Shown here one piece after another: positions 7,130 through 13,401 of a stretch of DNA of 15,097 bases. Below the pieces are notes generated by a model. It saw nothing but the letters and a program-made list of their open reading frames with translations. It was not told the DNA's origin and ran no database searches. The position numbers and the translations under genes were made by a program. The stretch spans positions 1 through 15,097 of the forward strand of contig JAEZGP010000205.1 of NCBI GenBank assembly GCA_023437285.1, in the 5' to 3' direction. Within the stretch, counting starts at the first letter, position 1. Each line of letters starts with the position of its first letter. Source of the DNA: Actinomycetes bacterium. GTDB taxonomy: Bacteria > Actinomycetota > Actinomycetes > Mycobacteriales > Micromonosporaceae.

Positions 7130-7858
7130 TCAGCCGTCGTGGCGGAACAGGGCGGTCCACAGGAACTGCTCGCCGAACCGGGGCGAGTCGGCGGGCTCGT
7201 CGCGCATGCGGCGCAGCTCGACCTCTGTCAAGTCGGCGAAAATCCAGCGTAGTGCCTCCGGGGTGTACGCGACACCGCCCTGCAGCCCGCCGTGCCGGTA
7301 GAGCTCAGCGTCGGACAGCTCGGAGCCCATCGCCCCAGCGGCGAAGCAGCTGAGCCCGAAGTGGCCGCCGGGGACCAGTGCCCGGGCAAGCAGGGCGCGA
7401 TAGCTGACACGACGGTGCGGTGGTAGGTGGTGAAAGCAGCCCGAGTCGTAGATCAGGTCGTACGGCCCGGACGGGGCCGTCTCGGCGAACGCGTCGCCGC
7501 AGTGGAACGCGATGTCGAGTCCGGCCGCGGTGGCCCGATCGCGGGCCCAGGAGATCGCGGCGGCAGACAGGTCGACGGCATCGACCTGAAAACCGGCGGC
7601 GGCAAGGTGCAGCGCGTTGCGGCCGGGACCGCAGCCGAGGTCCAGGGCCCGGCCGGGGGTGACCAACCCGCGGTCGAGGTACGACACCAGGTTCTCGTCA
7701 GGCTTATCCGCGAAGAACGGCACGGGCCGATTCCGGTCTGCGTAGAAGCCGTCCCACCAACCTGCACCGCCGTCGGGCGTCCACCGGTCGGCACCGGGCG
7801 CGAGCAGCCCGTCCAGCAGTTTCAGCACGTCCTCGACGTCGCGGATGTCGCGGTTCAT
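7130..7858 (-). CDS. Class I SAM-dependent methyltransferase
   Basis: 242-residue cytoplasmic methyltransferase with a Rossmann fold. Motif I is ALDLGCGPGRNALHLA (71-86). The acidic residue ending strand 2 is Asp96 in VDAVDLS. A GDAF motif lies near 121, and the strand-4 region is YDLIYDSGCFHHLPPH. The N-terminal WWDGFYADRNRPVPFF motif resembles the TehB/thiopurine-type group that modifies small molecules; the substrate is unknown. ATG 7858 is supported by a perfect AGGAGG Shine-Dalgarno 6 bases upstream, unlike the leaderless genes nearby. A DinB/DUF664 remnant follows within about 60 bases and may once have been co-transcribed. Confidence 0.93.
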   Translation of the reverse strand: MNRDIRDVEDVLKLLDGLLAPGADRWTPDGGAGWWDGFYADRNRPVPFFADKPDENLVSYLDRGLVTPGRALDLGCGPGRNALHLAAAGFQVDAVDLSAAAISWARDRATAAGLDIAFHCGDAFAETAPSGPYDLIYDSGCFHHLPPHRRVSYRALLARALVPGGHFGLSCFAAGAMGSELSDAELYRHGGLQGGVAYTPEALRWIFADLTEVELRRMRDEPADSPRFGEQFLWTALFRHDG

Positions 7859-7864
7859 CGGGCA

Positions 7865-7870
7865 CCTCCT
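7865..7870 (-). promoter_or_regulatory. Shine-Dalgarno of the methyltransferase gene
   Basis: AGGAGG on the minus strand, 6 bases before ATG 7858. It fixes that start and shows that this gene has a leader, in contrast to neighbouring genes. Confidence 0.85.
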
Positions 7871-7933
7871 CGCCGGGTCAGCTTAGATCTGCCAGTCTGG
7901 ATCGCGCCGCCCACACGGCTACTGGAACGTGGC

Positions 7934-7945
7934 TAGAGTCTGGGA
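7934..7945 (+). promoter_or_regulatory. -10 element of a leaderless promoter for the Nudix gene
   Basis: TAGAGT (7934-7939) fits TANNNT and is followed by six bases and ATG 7946. GGGA immediately before the ATG is too close to act as a ribosome site. Confidence 0.55.
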
Positions 7946-8449
7946 ATGGCGATCTCGGAGTACGTGGCTGGCCTTCGCCAGCATGTCGGCAACGGCCTGC
8001 TGATGCTGCCGAGCGCCTGCGCTGTCGTGCTGGACGAGAATGGGCGGATCCTGCTGGGGCGGCGTGCCGATAACGGGAAGTGGGCGTTGCCGGCCGGCGC
8101 GATCGACCCAGGCGAGCAGCCAGCAGATGCCGCAGTACGCGAGGTGTACGAAGAGACCGGAGTACGGATCGTAGTTGAACGTCTCGCCGGCGTGATGCTG
8201 CGTGATGTCACCTATCCTCACGGCGACATCTGCCAGTACCTCAACGTTTGGTTTCGCTGTAAGGCGGTCGGCGGTCACGCTGCCGTCAATGACGATGAAT
8301 CGCTGGCCGTGAGCTGGTTCAACCCCGAAGAGTTGCCGGACCTCGACGCGGTGGACCGCCTACGTGTCGAGGTCGCCCTCGACGACACCGCACCGGCCTG
8401 GTTCGCCGCACCCGGAAAGATCTACGACTGGCTTCCGTCGCGCTCCTGA
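7946..8449 (+). CDS. NUDIX hydrolase
   Basis: 167-residue protein that should hydrolyse a nucleoside diphosphate linked to another moiety, using divalent metal. The Nudix box is complete at residues 51-73: Gly51, Glu57, then REVYEETGV (65-73), satisfying GX5EX7REUXEEXGU. It is preceded by KWALPAGAIDPGEQP. An upstream segment (1-20, MAISEYVAGLRQHVGNGLLM) precedes the first strand, as in many actinobacterial MutT-like proteins. SWFNPEELPDL (about 113-123) is the usual W-F/P-x-E-L element before the last helix. Substrate cannot be predicted. The start is supported by a -10 element 6 bases upstream, implying a leaderless message. Its last 28 bases overlap a possible small antisense gene ending at 8422. 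Confidence 0.93.
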   Translation: MAISEYVAGLRQHVGNGLLMLPSACAVVLDENGRILLGRRADNGKWALPAGAIDPGEQPADAAVREVYEETGVRIVVERLAGVMLRDVTYPHGDICQYLNVWFRCKAVGGHAAVNDDESLAVSWFNPEELPDLDAVDRLRVEVALDDTAPAWFAAPGKIYDWLPSRS

Positions 8450-8652
8450 TCCCCGATCCGACGGGATAGGGCGCGCCGGCGAGACTGACGAATCCGATCT
8501 AGTTCTTCAATCATTCGGCTACGCCAAGGACCCGGTGCATGCGGCATCTTGATCTTCAAGCTGCGGCCCTTGGACCGCGCTGAGCCGGCGATCGGCCGCA
8601 AATCAAGGCGCCCTTCGAGATACTCAAGGCTTCGCAGGCTTTCGGCGGTCAC
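8422..8652 (-). CDS. Possible small basic protein, divergent from the MFS gene
   Basis: 76 codons from GTG 8652 encoding a strongly basic, Arg-rich protein: MTAESLRSLEYLEGRLDLRP, then SKGRSLKIKMPHAPGPWRSR and MIEELDRIRQSRRRALSRRI. I do not recognise a family. Support: GATAAT lies exactly 6 bases before the GTG on the minus strand, mirroring the MFS promoter across a shared palindrome, and the 3' half looks like a charged helix. Against: third-position G/C is lower than in neighbours, there is no recognised domain, and it overlaps the Nudix 3' end by 28 bases. If real it could be a DNA-binding or regulatory peptide for the shared operator; that is speculation. Confidence 0.3.
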   Translation of the reverse strand: MTAESLRSLEYLEGRLDLRPIAGSARSKGRSLKIKMPHAPGPWRSRMIEELDRIRQSRRRALSRRIGDQERDGSQS

Positions 8653-8658
8653 CGGCTG

Positions 8659-8664
8659 ATTATC
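8659..8664 (-). promoter_or_regulatory. Candidate divergent -10 for the small minus-strand frame
   Basis: GATAAT on the minus strand, followed by six bases (CAGCCG) and GTG 8652. It matches TATAAT at 5 of 6 positions and partly overlaps the left arm of the palindrome at 8662-8688. Confidence 0.35.
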
Positions 8665-8688
8665 TTCCCGACACGATGTCGGTAAGAT
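8662..8688. promoter_or_regulatory. 27-bp operator-like palindrome at the MFS promoter
   Basis: Left arm ATCTTCCCGACA (8662-8673) and right arm TGTCGGTAAGAT (8677-8688) are inverted repeats matching at 11 of 12 positions around a 3-base centre (CGA). The right arm contains the MFS -10 hexamer, so a dimeric repressor bound here would block RNA polymerase. Size and symmetry suit TetR-, MarR- or GntR-type regulators. No regulator of these families is encoded in the window. Confidence 0.75.
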
Positions 8689-8694
8689 GGTCGG
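8683..8694 (+). promoter_or_regulatory. -10 element of a leaderless promoter for the MFS gene
   Basis: TAAGAT (8683-8688) followed by GGTCGG and GTG 8695. The -10 lies wholly inside the operator palindrome. A weak -35 candidate, TTATCT, is 17 bases upstream at 8660-8665. Confidence 0.65.
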
Positions 8695-10317
8695 GTGAGC
8701 ATCCCCGAAGCCGACCCGAACCCGCACACAGCCCCACCGTCCACCGGGTCGGACGCACCGGCACCCACGGAACACATCGACAGGCGCGGCTGGCTCGCGT
8801 TGACCTGCATCGCCCTCGGCGTATCGCTCGTGATCATGGACGCCACGATCGTCAACGTGGCACTTCCGGTCGTCATCGAGGACCTCGGACTCAGCGCCGC
8901 CGACGCGCAGTGGACCAACGCCACGTACTCGCTCGTCTTCGCGGCCCTGCTGCTGACCGTCGGCCGCCTGGGCGATCTGCGCGGCCGACGACGGCTGCTC
9001 ATCTCCGGAATGATCCTGTTCATGGCCGCCTCGGCGGTCGCCGGAGCCAGCACCAGCCCGCTCATGCTCATCGGGTCCAGACTCGTCCAGGGCCTCGGCG
9101 CCGCCATGATCGTGCCCAGCGCCCTGTCCACCCTCAACGCCATGTTCTCGGGCCGCGCCCGCACGATCGCTTTCGCCGTCTGGGGATCGGCCATCGGCGG
9201 CATGGCCGCCATCGGCCCCCTCGTCGGCGGCTGGCTGGCCACCGACGCCTCCTGGCGGTGGGCGTTCTGGCTCAACATTCCGATCGGAGTGCTCATCGTC
9301 GCCGGCATCATCCGCGCCGTTCCCGAAACCCGCGACCCAGCGACCACACCGGGCGGCGACCCTGTCGGTGTGGCCCTGTCGGCTCTCGGGATGGGCGCCA
9401 TCGTCTTCGCCCTCATCGAGGGCCACTGGTTCGGTTGGTGGCGGCAGGAGGACGGCTCGATCTCACCAGTTGGTCCGGCACTGACCGCCGGCATCGTGCT
9501 CATCCTGGTGTTCATCGGGTACGAACGCCGCCGCGCAACTCTCGGTCGTTCCGCGCTGATGGACCTGGGCCTGTTCAGGTTGCGCAGCTTTCGCTCCGGT
9601 GTCATCGCCGCGATGATCGTGGCCCTCGGCGAGTTCGGCCTGCTGTTCACCCTGCCGCTGCTCCTGCAGGGCAGCCTCGGGTACACCGCTCTGGGCACCG
9701 GGGCTGTCATCGTCGCCCTCGCCCTGGGCACCTTCCTCATATCAGGCATGCTTCCGCAACTGTCGAAGCGAATGTCGCGTCGAGCGATCGTCCAGGTCGG
9801 ACTCGCGTTGGAGGCCCTGGCCATCGGCGCCCTCGCGCTGACCGTCTCCACAACGATCTCCACCTGGCTGATCTGCCTCCTGCTGTTCGTCTACGGCATC
9901 GGCGTCGGCATGGCCACCGCCCAACTGACCGCCCTCCTGCTGTCGGACGTCCCGCCACGCGAGAGCGGCCAGGCCTCCGGCATCCAGAGCACCATCCGGC
10001 AACTGGGCTCCGCCCTCGGCGTCGCCGCCCTCGGCGGACTACTCATCAACCAGCTCACCAACGTCACCCAGCACAACCTGGCAGCCCTGCGGCTACCCGC
10101 CGACACGATCGACGCGCTCACCACCGCCGTCAGCGAAAGTGCCGGAACCGCCATCGCGGGGCTTCAAGCGTCACCGCCCAGCCCGGGCATCGCCCAAGCC
10201 GTGACCAACGCCATGATCAGCGCCAGTCACACCACCCTCTGGGTCGCAGCCGCGGTCCTCTTCGTCGGGCTGCTTTTCACCCTCAGGCTTCCCAATCGCG
10301 GACGTTCGGATCGGTGA
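8695..10317 (+). CDS. MFS drug exporter, DHA2 (14-TM, EmrB/QacA) family
   Basis: 540-residue inner-membrane proton-coupled efflux transporter. After a Pro-rich cytoplasmic tail (1-30), TM1 carries the DHA2 motif LVIMDATIVNVALP (about 45-58, Asp49). The TM2-TM3 loop holds motif A, GRLGDLRGRRRL (90-101). TM4 contains GSRLVQGLGAAMIVPSALS with Arg129. TM5 contains motif C, GSAIGGMAAIGPLVGGW (164-180). The length and hydrophobic pattern fit 14 helices. The substrate is probably a toxic compound or antibiotic but cannot be read from the sequence. GTG 8695 is supported by a -10 element 6 bases upstream, and transcription is probably controlled by the palindrome at 8662-8688. A possible foreign coding tail begins within its last codons at 10295. 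Confidence 0.95.
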   Translation: MSIPEADPNPHTAPPSTGSDAPAPTEHIDRRGWLALTCIALGVSLVIMDATIVNVALPVVIEDLGLSAADAQWTNATYSLVFAALLLTVGRLGDLRGRRRLLISGMILFMAASAVAGASTSPLMLIGSRLVQGLGAAMIVPSALSTLNAMFSGRARTIAFAVWGSAIGGMAAIGPLVGGWLATDASWRWAFWLNIPIGVLIVAGIIRAVPETRDPATTPGGDPVGVALSALGMGAIVFALIEGHWFGWWRQEDGSISPVGPALTAGIVLILVFIGYERRRATLGRSALMDLGLFRLRSFRSGVIAAMIVALGEFGLLFTLPLLLQGSLGYTALGTGAVIVALALGTFLISGMLPQLSKRMSRRAIVQVGLALEALAIGALALTVSTTISTWLICLLLFVYGIGVGMATAQLTALLLSDVPPRESGQASGIQSTIRQLGSALGVAALGGLLINQLTNVTQHNLAALRLPADTIDALTTAVSESAGTAIAGLQASPPSPGIAQAVTNAMISASHTTLWVAAAVLFVGLLFTLRLPNRGRSDR

Positions 10318-10399
10318 CGGGGAACCGGTCGAGATGCCGGCCAAGGACATTCTGCTCGCCATCACCGGGCGACGCCCGCTGTCGATCCGAACGAGGTGA
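10295..10399 (+). pseudogene. Possible gene-tail relic overlapping the MFS 3' end
   Basis: In a frame different from the MFS gene, 34 codons read IADVRIGDGEPVEMPAKDIL then LAITGRRPLSIRTR and stop at 10397-10399. The pattern (DGEPVE... LLAITGR) resembles the C-terminal tail of maleylpyruvate isomerase-like or SCP2-type actinobacterial proteins. No upstream part exists in this frame, so if genuine it is a leftover joined to the MFS gene. A chance reading is quite possible. Confidence 0.25.
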
Positions 10400-10410
10400 T
10401 CGGCTCAACC

Positions 10411-10422
10411 TACGCTCGATCC
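10411..10422 (+). promoter_or_regulatory. -10 element of a leaderless promoter for the YjbR-HhH gene
   Basis: TACGCT (10411-10416) fits TANNNT and is followed by CGATCC and ATG 10423. It supports 10423 over the in-frame GTG at 10396. Confidence 0.5.
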
Positions 10423-11061
10423 ATGACGACGCTGGCCCAGCTTCGCAAGGCTGCCCTTTCCTACCCCGAGACGACGCAGCGGGTCGTCGGCTCGGGAGTC
10501 GTCGCGTTCATGGTGCGCGACAGGCGATTCGCCTCAGTGGACGAGGACCGCTTGGTGGAACTCCGGCTCCCCCTGCCGGACGTTGAGGAGGTCCTTGCCG
10601 CGCATCCGACCGCGCAGCGGCTGGTCCGCGGTGCGGCCTCGGTCGGCGTACGTGTCGCGATCGAGGCCATCAACGGCCAAGAGCTCAACCATTGGGTACG
10701 TCGCGCCTGGCTGTCGCGGGCGCCGAAGCAACTTGCCGCGCAGGTGGCCGCGGGGGTCACCGCGGCACCCGGTGCGGTCGGCGACCTGCCCAAGGCCATC
10801 GGAGGGCCCGCCACCCGCGCCCTCCTCGGCGCCGGCATCACCACGCTCGCCCAGGTGGCCGCCCTGACCGACGCCGATCTCCTGGCGATGCACGGAGTCG
10901 GCCCACGAGCTGTCCGCATCCTCCGGACATCGATCTCATCGAGCCAGCCGACGGCGACACCGCCTGACAACCTGTTGCCGCCGCGCTCCGACGCGCACAT
11001 CCGCGTTTTGTCGCATGTCGGAGCGGCGTTGCTGCGGATGTTGCCGACCGGAACGGCCTGA
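10423..11061 (+). CDS. YjbR-like protein with C-terminal helix-hairpin-helix domain
   Basis: 212 residues. The N-terminal part (about 1-105) resembles MmcQ/YjbR-fold proteins: ALSYPETTQ, VVAFMVRDRRFASVDEDRLV with ELRLP, and GQELNHWVRRAWLSRAPKQLA. Residues 122-168 (LPKAIGGPATRALLGAGITT, LTDADLLAMHGVGPRAVRIL) form a helix-hairpin-helix motif with the HGVGPRA turn that typically contacts DNA backbone. Function is unknown; DNA binding is inferred from the HhH. After residue 170 comes a tail (TSISSSQPTATPPDNLL onwards) of poor character that overlaps a hairpin at 10985-11024. A frameshift near 10925 would instead end translation at 10967, so the true C-terminus is uncertain. Start ATG 10423 is preferred by the -10 element 6 bases before it. 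Confidence 0.8.
   Translation: MTTLAQLRKAALSYPETTQRVVGSGVVAFMVRDRRFASVDEDRLVELRLPLPDVEEVLAAHPTAQRLVRGAASVGVRVAIEAINGQELNHWVRRAWLSRAPKQLAAQVAAGVTAAPGAVGDLPKAIGGPATRALLGAGITTLAQVAALTDADLLAMHGVGPRAVRILRTSISSSQPTATPPDNLLPPRSDAHIRVLSHVGAALLRMLPTGTA
10985..11024 (+). terminator. Hairpin overlapping the 3' end of the YjbR-HhH gene
   Basis: GCTCCGAC (10985-10992) pairs with GTCGGAGC (11017-11024), and outer CGCC/GGCG bases can extend the stem across a small bulge. The loop is 24 bases. Its position inside the annotated coding end is unusual for a terminator and is one reason to doubt that stop. Confidence 0.35.
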
Positions 11062-11171
11062 CCGGGGCATTGTCGCGCGCGTTGACGCGGCGGGGCCTGC
11101 GGCCGGAATGGCTCCGGCTCCCGTCCCATCGGCCGAAGAGCGTCTTACACGGTTCCGGGAGAATGCATCGC

Positions 11172-12110
11172 GTGGAGGCGTACGTCGCGGTGACCGATGA
11201 GGACTGGTATCGGTTTCTCTCCCACCGGCCAGAGTTGGACGAGGTCAACTTCTGGCGGCCCCGTGGCGGCCGCGGATTTCATCGGATCGCTGTCGGGGAG
11301 CCCTTCTTCTTCAAGACTCACCATCCGCACAACCGAGTTGTCGGTGGCGGGTTCTACAGCGGTTTCGCCCCAATGAAGATGTCCGAGGCCTGGGACCTTT
11401 TCGGACACGCCAACGGTGTCCAGGATCTCGACGAGATGCGACAGCGAGTCGGCCAGTACCGGCGCGCACCGATCACACCCGGCGAGGATCCTGAGATCGG
11501 CTGCATCTTCGTGCGCGACGTGGTCTTCTTCCCCGACAACGAGTCCGCACCCCCACCGCCGGACTTCGCAACGAACATCGTGCAGGGCAAGGGTTACAGC
11601 CTCGCCGACGCAGCGTACGAAGGATACTTCCGCGAACTGCTCCAGCGCCTCGTCGGGCGGATCGCCATCGACGTCGATCTCGAAGGCCCATGGCACCGCA
11701 CGGGACCCGTGTACGGCGACCCGCGGCTGGTCCCCCAGCGACTTGGCCAGCGTTCCTTCCAGGCAGTCGTGCTCGATGCGTACCACCGACGGTGCGCCAT
11801 CACCAACGCCAAGATCCGACCCGTACTCCAGGCCGCACATATCCGTCCGTTGCCGGCCGGTGGCGAGCACCGCCTGGACAACGCGTTGCTACTGCGCTCC
11901 GACGTACACATCCTCTTTGACCGCGGCTACCTCGGCGTCGATACGCGCCATCGGCTATTGGTCAGTCCCAGACTTCGCGCCGAGTTCGGCAACGGTGACC
12001 AGTTCTACGCCCGAGCCGGCGAAAGCATTGCCTTGCCGGATCGCCGCCCCGACCGTCCGAGCCGCGATTTCCTCGAATGGCACCTCGACACCGTCTTCAA
12101 AGCAGCTTGA
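11172..12110 (+). CDS. HNH endonuclease (putative restriction endonuclease family)
   Basis: 312 residues. The N-terminal domain (about 1-170) begins MEAYVAVTDEDWYRFLSHRP and continues VNFWRP, GEPFFFKTHHPHNRVVGGGF, EIGCIFV and NIVQGKGY, the conserved pattern of actinobacterial HNH proteins usually annotated as restriction endonucleases. The HNH nuclease fold is at about 205-255: CAITNAK (Cys208), AAHIRPL (His223), DNALLLRSDVHILFD (Asn237, His246). It should be a metal-dependent DNA nuclease; specificity and partner are unknown, and no methyltransferase gene is adjacent. GTG 11172 is chosen because GGGAG at 11157-11161 is 10 bases upstream and homologues begin with AYVAVTD. ATG 11163 is possible. 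Its last 86 bases and 33 bases of 3' flank recur at 13118-13235. Confidence 0.88.
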   Translation: MEAYVAVTDEDWYRFLSHRPELDEVNFWRPRGGRGFHRIAVGEPFFFKTHHPHNRVVGGGFYSGFAPMKMSEAWDLFGHANGVQDLDEMRQRVGQYRRAPITPGEDPEIGCIFVRDVVFFPDNESAPPPPDFATNIVQGKGYSLADAAYEGYFRELLQRLVGRIAIDVDLEGPWHRTGPVYGDPRLVPQRLGQRSFQAVVLDAYHRRCAITNAKIRPVLQAAHIRPLPAGGEHRLDNALLLRSDVHILFDRGYLGVDTRHRLLVSPRLRAEFGNGDQFYARAGESIALPDRRPDRPSRDFLEWHLDTVFKAA

Positions 12111-12143
12111 TCTGTCGTCATCCGCCAAAGAGTGTCGGCAAAG
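12025..12143 (+). repeat. Direct repeat copy 1: HNH gene 3' end and flank
   Basis: 119 bases covering the last codons (SIALPDRRPDRPSRDFLEW onwards), the TGA and about 33 bases of flank. It aligns with 13118-13235 with about eight substitutions and one single-base gap, in the same orientation. Similarity stops on both sides. Confidence 0.9.
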
Positions 12144-12184
12144 CAGAACGGGAACGTCATCATCTGACCGCTCGGCGGATAGGG

Positions 12185-12229
12185 ACTGTGGAGTCCTGGA
12201 GCCTTCAAAGGGCGCCAGGACTCCACAGT
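12185..12229. terminator. Strong hairpin between the HNH gene and the convergent secreted-protein gene
   Basis: ACTGTGGAGTCCTGG (12185-12199) pairs perfectly with CCAGGACTCCACAGT (12215-12229), with an inner GCC/GGC extension after one mismatch and a 7-base loop. It is followed by TCTATTGAT. It lies 75 bases after the HNH stop and 50 bases from the end of the minus-strand gene, so it can terminate both. Confidence 0.8.
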
Positions 12230-12279
12230 TCTATTGATAGTGATGTGTCACGCAGTTTCCGAGACCGGACGGGCGGGGC

Positions 12280-12834
12280 TTACGTACAGCCACGCGGATT
12301 GTAGACGTAGTTGTTACTTACCACAGCTACGGCGATTGGGCTAGCACCGACGGGGACGGTCGGAACGTGGAAGTAGCTGTAGACAGTTACGTCGTAAATG
12401 TGTCCGCAATGAGCGGCGGCACCGGAATGCAGGTATTGGAGGCGACCCGTCGGACATGGTGGATCGTGCCACGGAATGGTTTCGCGACCGCAAACCCTAA
12501 ATTCGTCTGCTGTATCCGAATTGTTGGTGTAGTTGTGCACCCACATCCCCACCATAATGCCCGCACACTGGACAATTTCCAAGGAGCTAAGGGATTGGCA
12601 CATTGCCTGCGCCCGACCCTGCACTCTACCGGAGATGGGGTCTACTGCGATGTCCACACACACGACGCCCCGATAGCCGTTGAAGCTGCTGTCGCTCCCC
12701 ACGCATTTGTGTGTGCCCGGGACGATGGCTGGGGCTGCGGAGGCCGGGCTCATGGGAACCAGTATGAATCCGGCTGAAAGCAAGCCTATCAACCAAATAG
12801 CACGAGCACTCCTTAACCACTGCTTTGTTAACAA
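12280..12834 (-). CDS. Secreted Cys-rich protein of unknown function
   Basis: 184 residues with a clear Sec signal peptide: basic MLTKQWLRSARA, hydrophobic IWLIGLLSAGFILVPM, and cleavage after SPASA (about residue 33). The mature part has eight cysteines (44, 59, 79, 90, 115, 127, 143, 183), enough for four disulfides, and motifs GYRGVVCVDIAVD, GRVQGRAQAMCQ and VQCAGIMVG. I have seen similar C-x-G...VVCVDI...QCAG patterns in small actinobacterial secreted hypotheticals, with no known function. TTG 12834 is the start: GGGAGG (12840-12845) lies 5 bases upstream, and later in-frame starts would cut the signal peptide. Codon use is richer in A/T than in all neighbours, suggesting transfer. The gene lies between two copies of the HNH tail. 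Confidence 0.8.
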   Translation of the reverse strand: MLTKQWLRSARAIWLIGLLSAGFILVPMSPASAAPAIVPGTHKCVGSDSSFNGYRGVVCVDIAVDPISGRVQGRAQAMCQSLSSLEIVQCAGIMVGMWVHNYTNNSDTADEFRVCGRETIPWHDPPCPTGRLQYLHSGAAAHCGHIYDVTVYSYFHVPTVPVGASPIAVAVVSNNYVYNPRGCT

Positions 12835-12839
12835 ACGAA

Positions 12840-12845
12840 CCTCCC
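12840..12845 (-). promoter_or_regulatory. Shine-Dalgarno supporting a TTG start
   Basis: GGGAGG on the minus strand, within GGGGGAGG, 5 bases before TTG 12834. It decides the start of the secreted Cys-rich protein. Confidence 0.65.
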
Positions 12846-13117
12846 CCGATCGTCCGATAACACTGCTTGCTTACGTCATGGAACTGACAGTAGCGCCAGA
12901 CATCGGTCTATGTCTAGGCAACCATGCGTTATGCAATACGATGACCTTGGAGTAGCGGCCTGGCCGATCATTGTATTCAATATCACCATCCCGAGCGACT
13001 ACGCCTACGTCAACGTTTCACATCCCGACCCGAGTCGCTACGCCAACGTACGAAGGGCTGGCCACGATTCTGGCTCCCTGAATACGGACAGTCCGTTGGA
13101 AGGGTGCCGTCTCGCGA

Positions 13118-13235
13118 GCATCGCCTTGCCGGATCGCCGCCCTGACCGTTGAGCCGCGATTTCCTCGAATGGCACCTCGACGCCGTCTTCAAAGCAGCTT
13201 GATCTGTCGTGATCCGCCGAAGACTGTCGGCGAAG
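13118..13235 (+). repeat. Direct repeat copy 2: broken HNH gene tail
   Basis: 118 bases matching 12025-12143. It can encode SIALPDRRPDR as in the HNH gene, but a one-base deletion then creates an immediate TGA. The rest (RDFLEWHLDAVFKAA and its TGA) continues in another frame. It is therefore a pseudogene fragment. No other part of an HNH gene is visible upstream of 13118. Confidence 0.88.
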
Positions 13236-13401
13236 GTGAAGCGAAGACTCCCCGGTTCAGGTCTTCTCATCGCGTGGTTCGGCGCGCATTCGAAGCTGAC
13301 GCGACGGACCTATGCGCGCCGATCAAACATGAGCCCGCCTGCGGATAATCCGATGTGGCCGCCGGGGCGTGCGGTACGCCTTGGCGGCCCACTTCGGGTG
13401 C

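Larger units (their letters stand above)
12835..13401. other. Gene-poor region containing the second HNH-tail repeat
   Basis: No convincing gene on either strand. The left part (12846-13050) is comparatively A/T-rich, includes the presumed promoter of the secreted-protein gene, and has a short imperfect repeat, CTACGCCTACGTCAACG near 13004 and CTACGCCAACGTACG near 13038. The HNH-tail copy occupies 13118-13235. Nothing recognisable was seen in 13236-13401. Confidence 0.5.

Noticed and set aside
8649..9863. 404-codon minus-strand frame opposite the MFS gene
   Set aside because: It is antisense to a full-length transporter and shows only Ser/Arg/Pro/Met-rich shadow composition.
8676..10586. 636-codon plus-strand frame within the MFS region
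   Set aside because: It is the out-of-frame shadow of the MFS gene, rich in Arg/His/Pro with no membrane helices.
12910..13152. 80-codon frame ending in SIALPDRRPDR
   Set aside because: Only the last 11 residues match the HNH gene, because of the repeat; the rest has no coding character.
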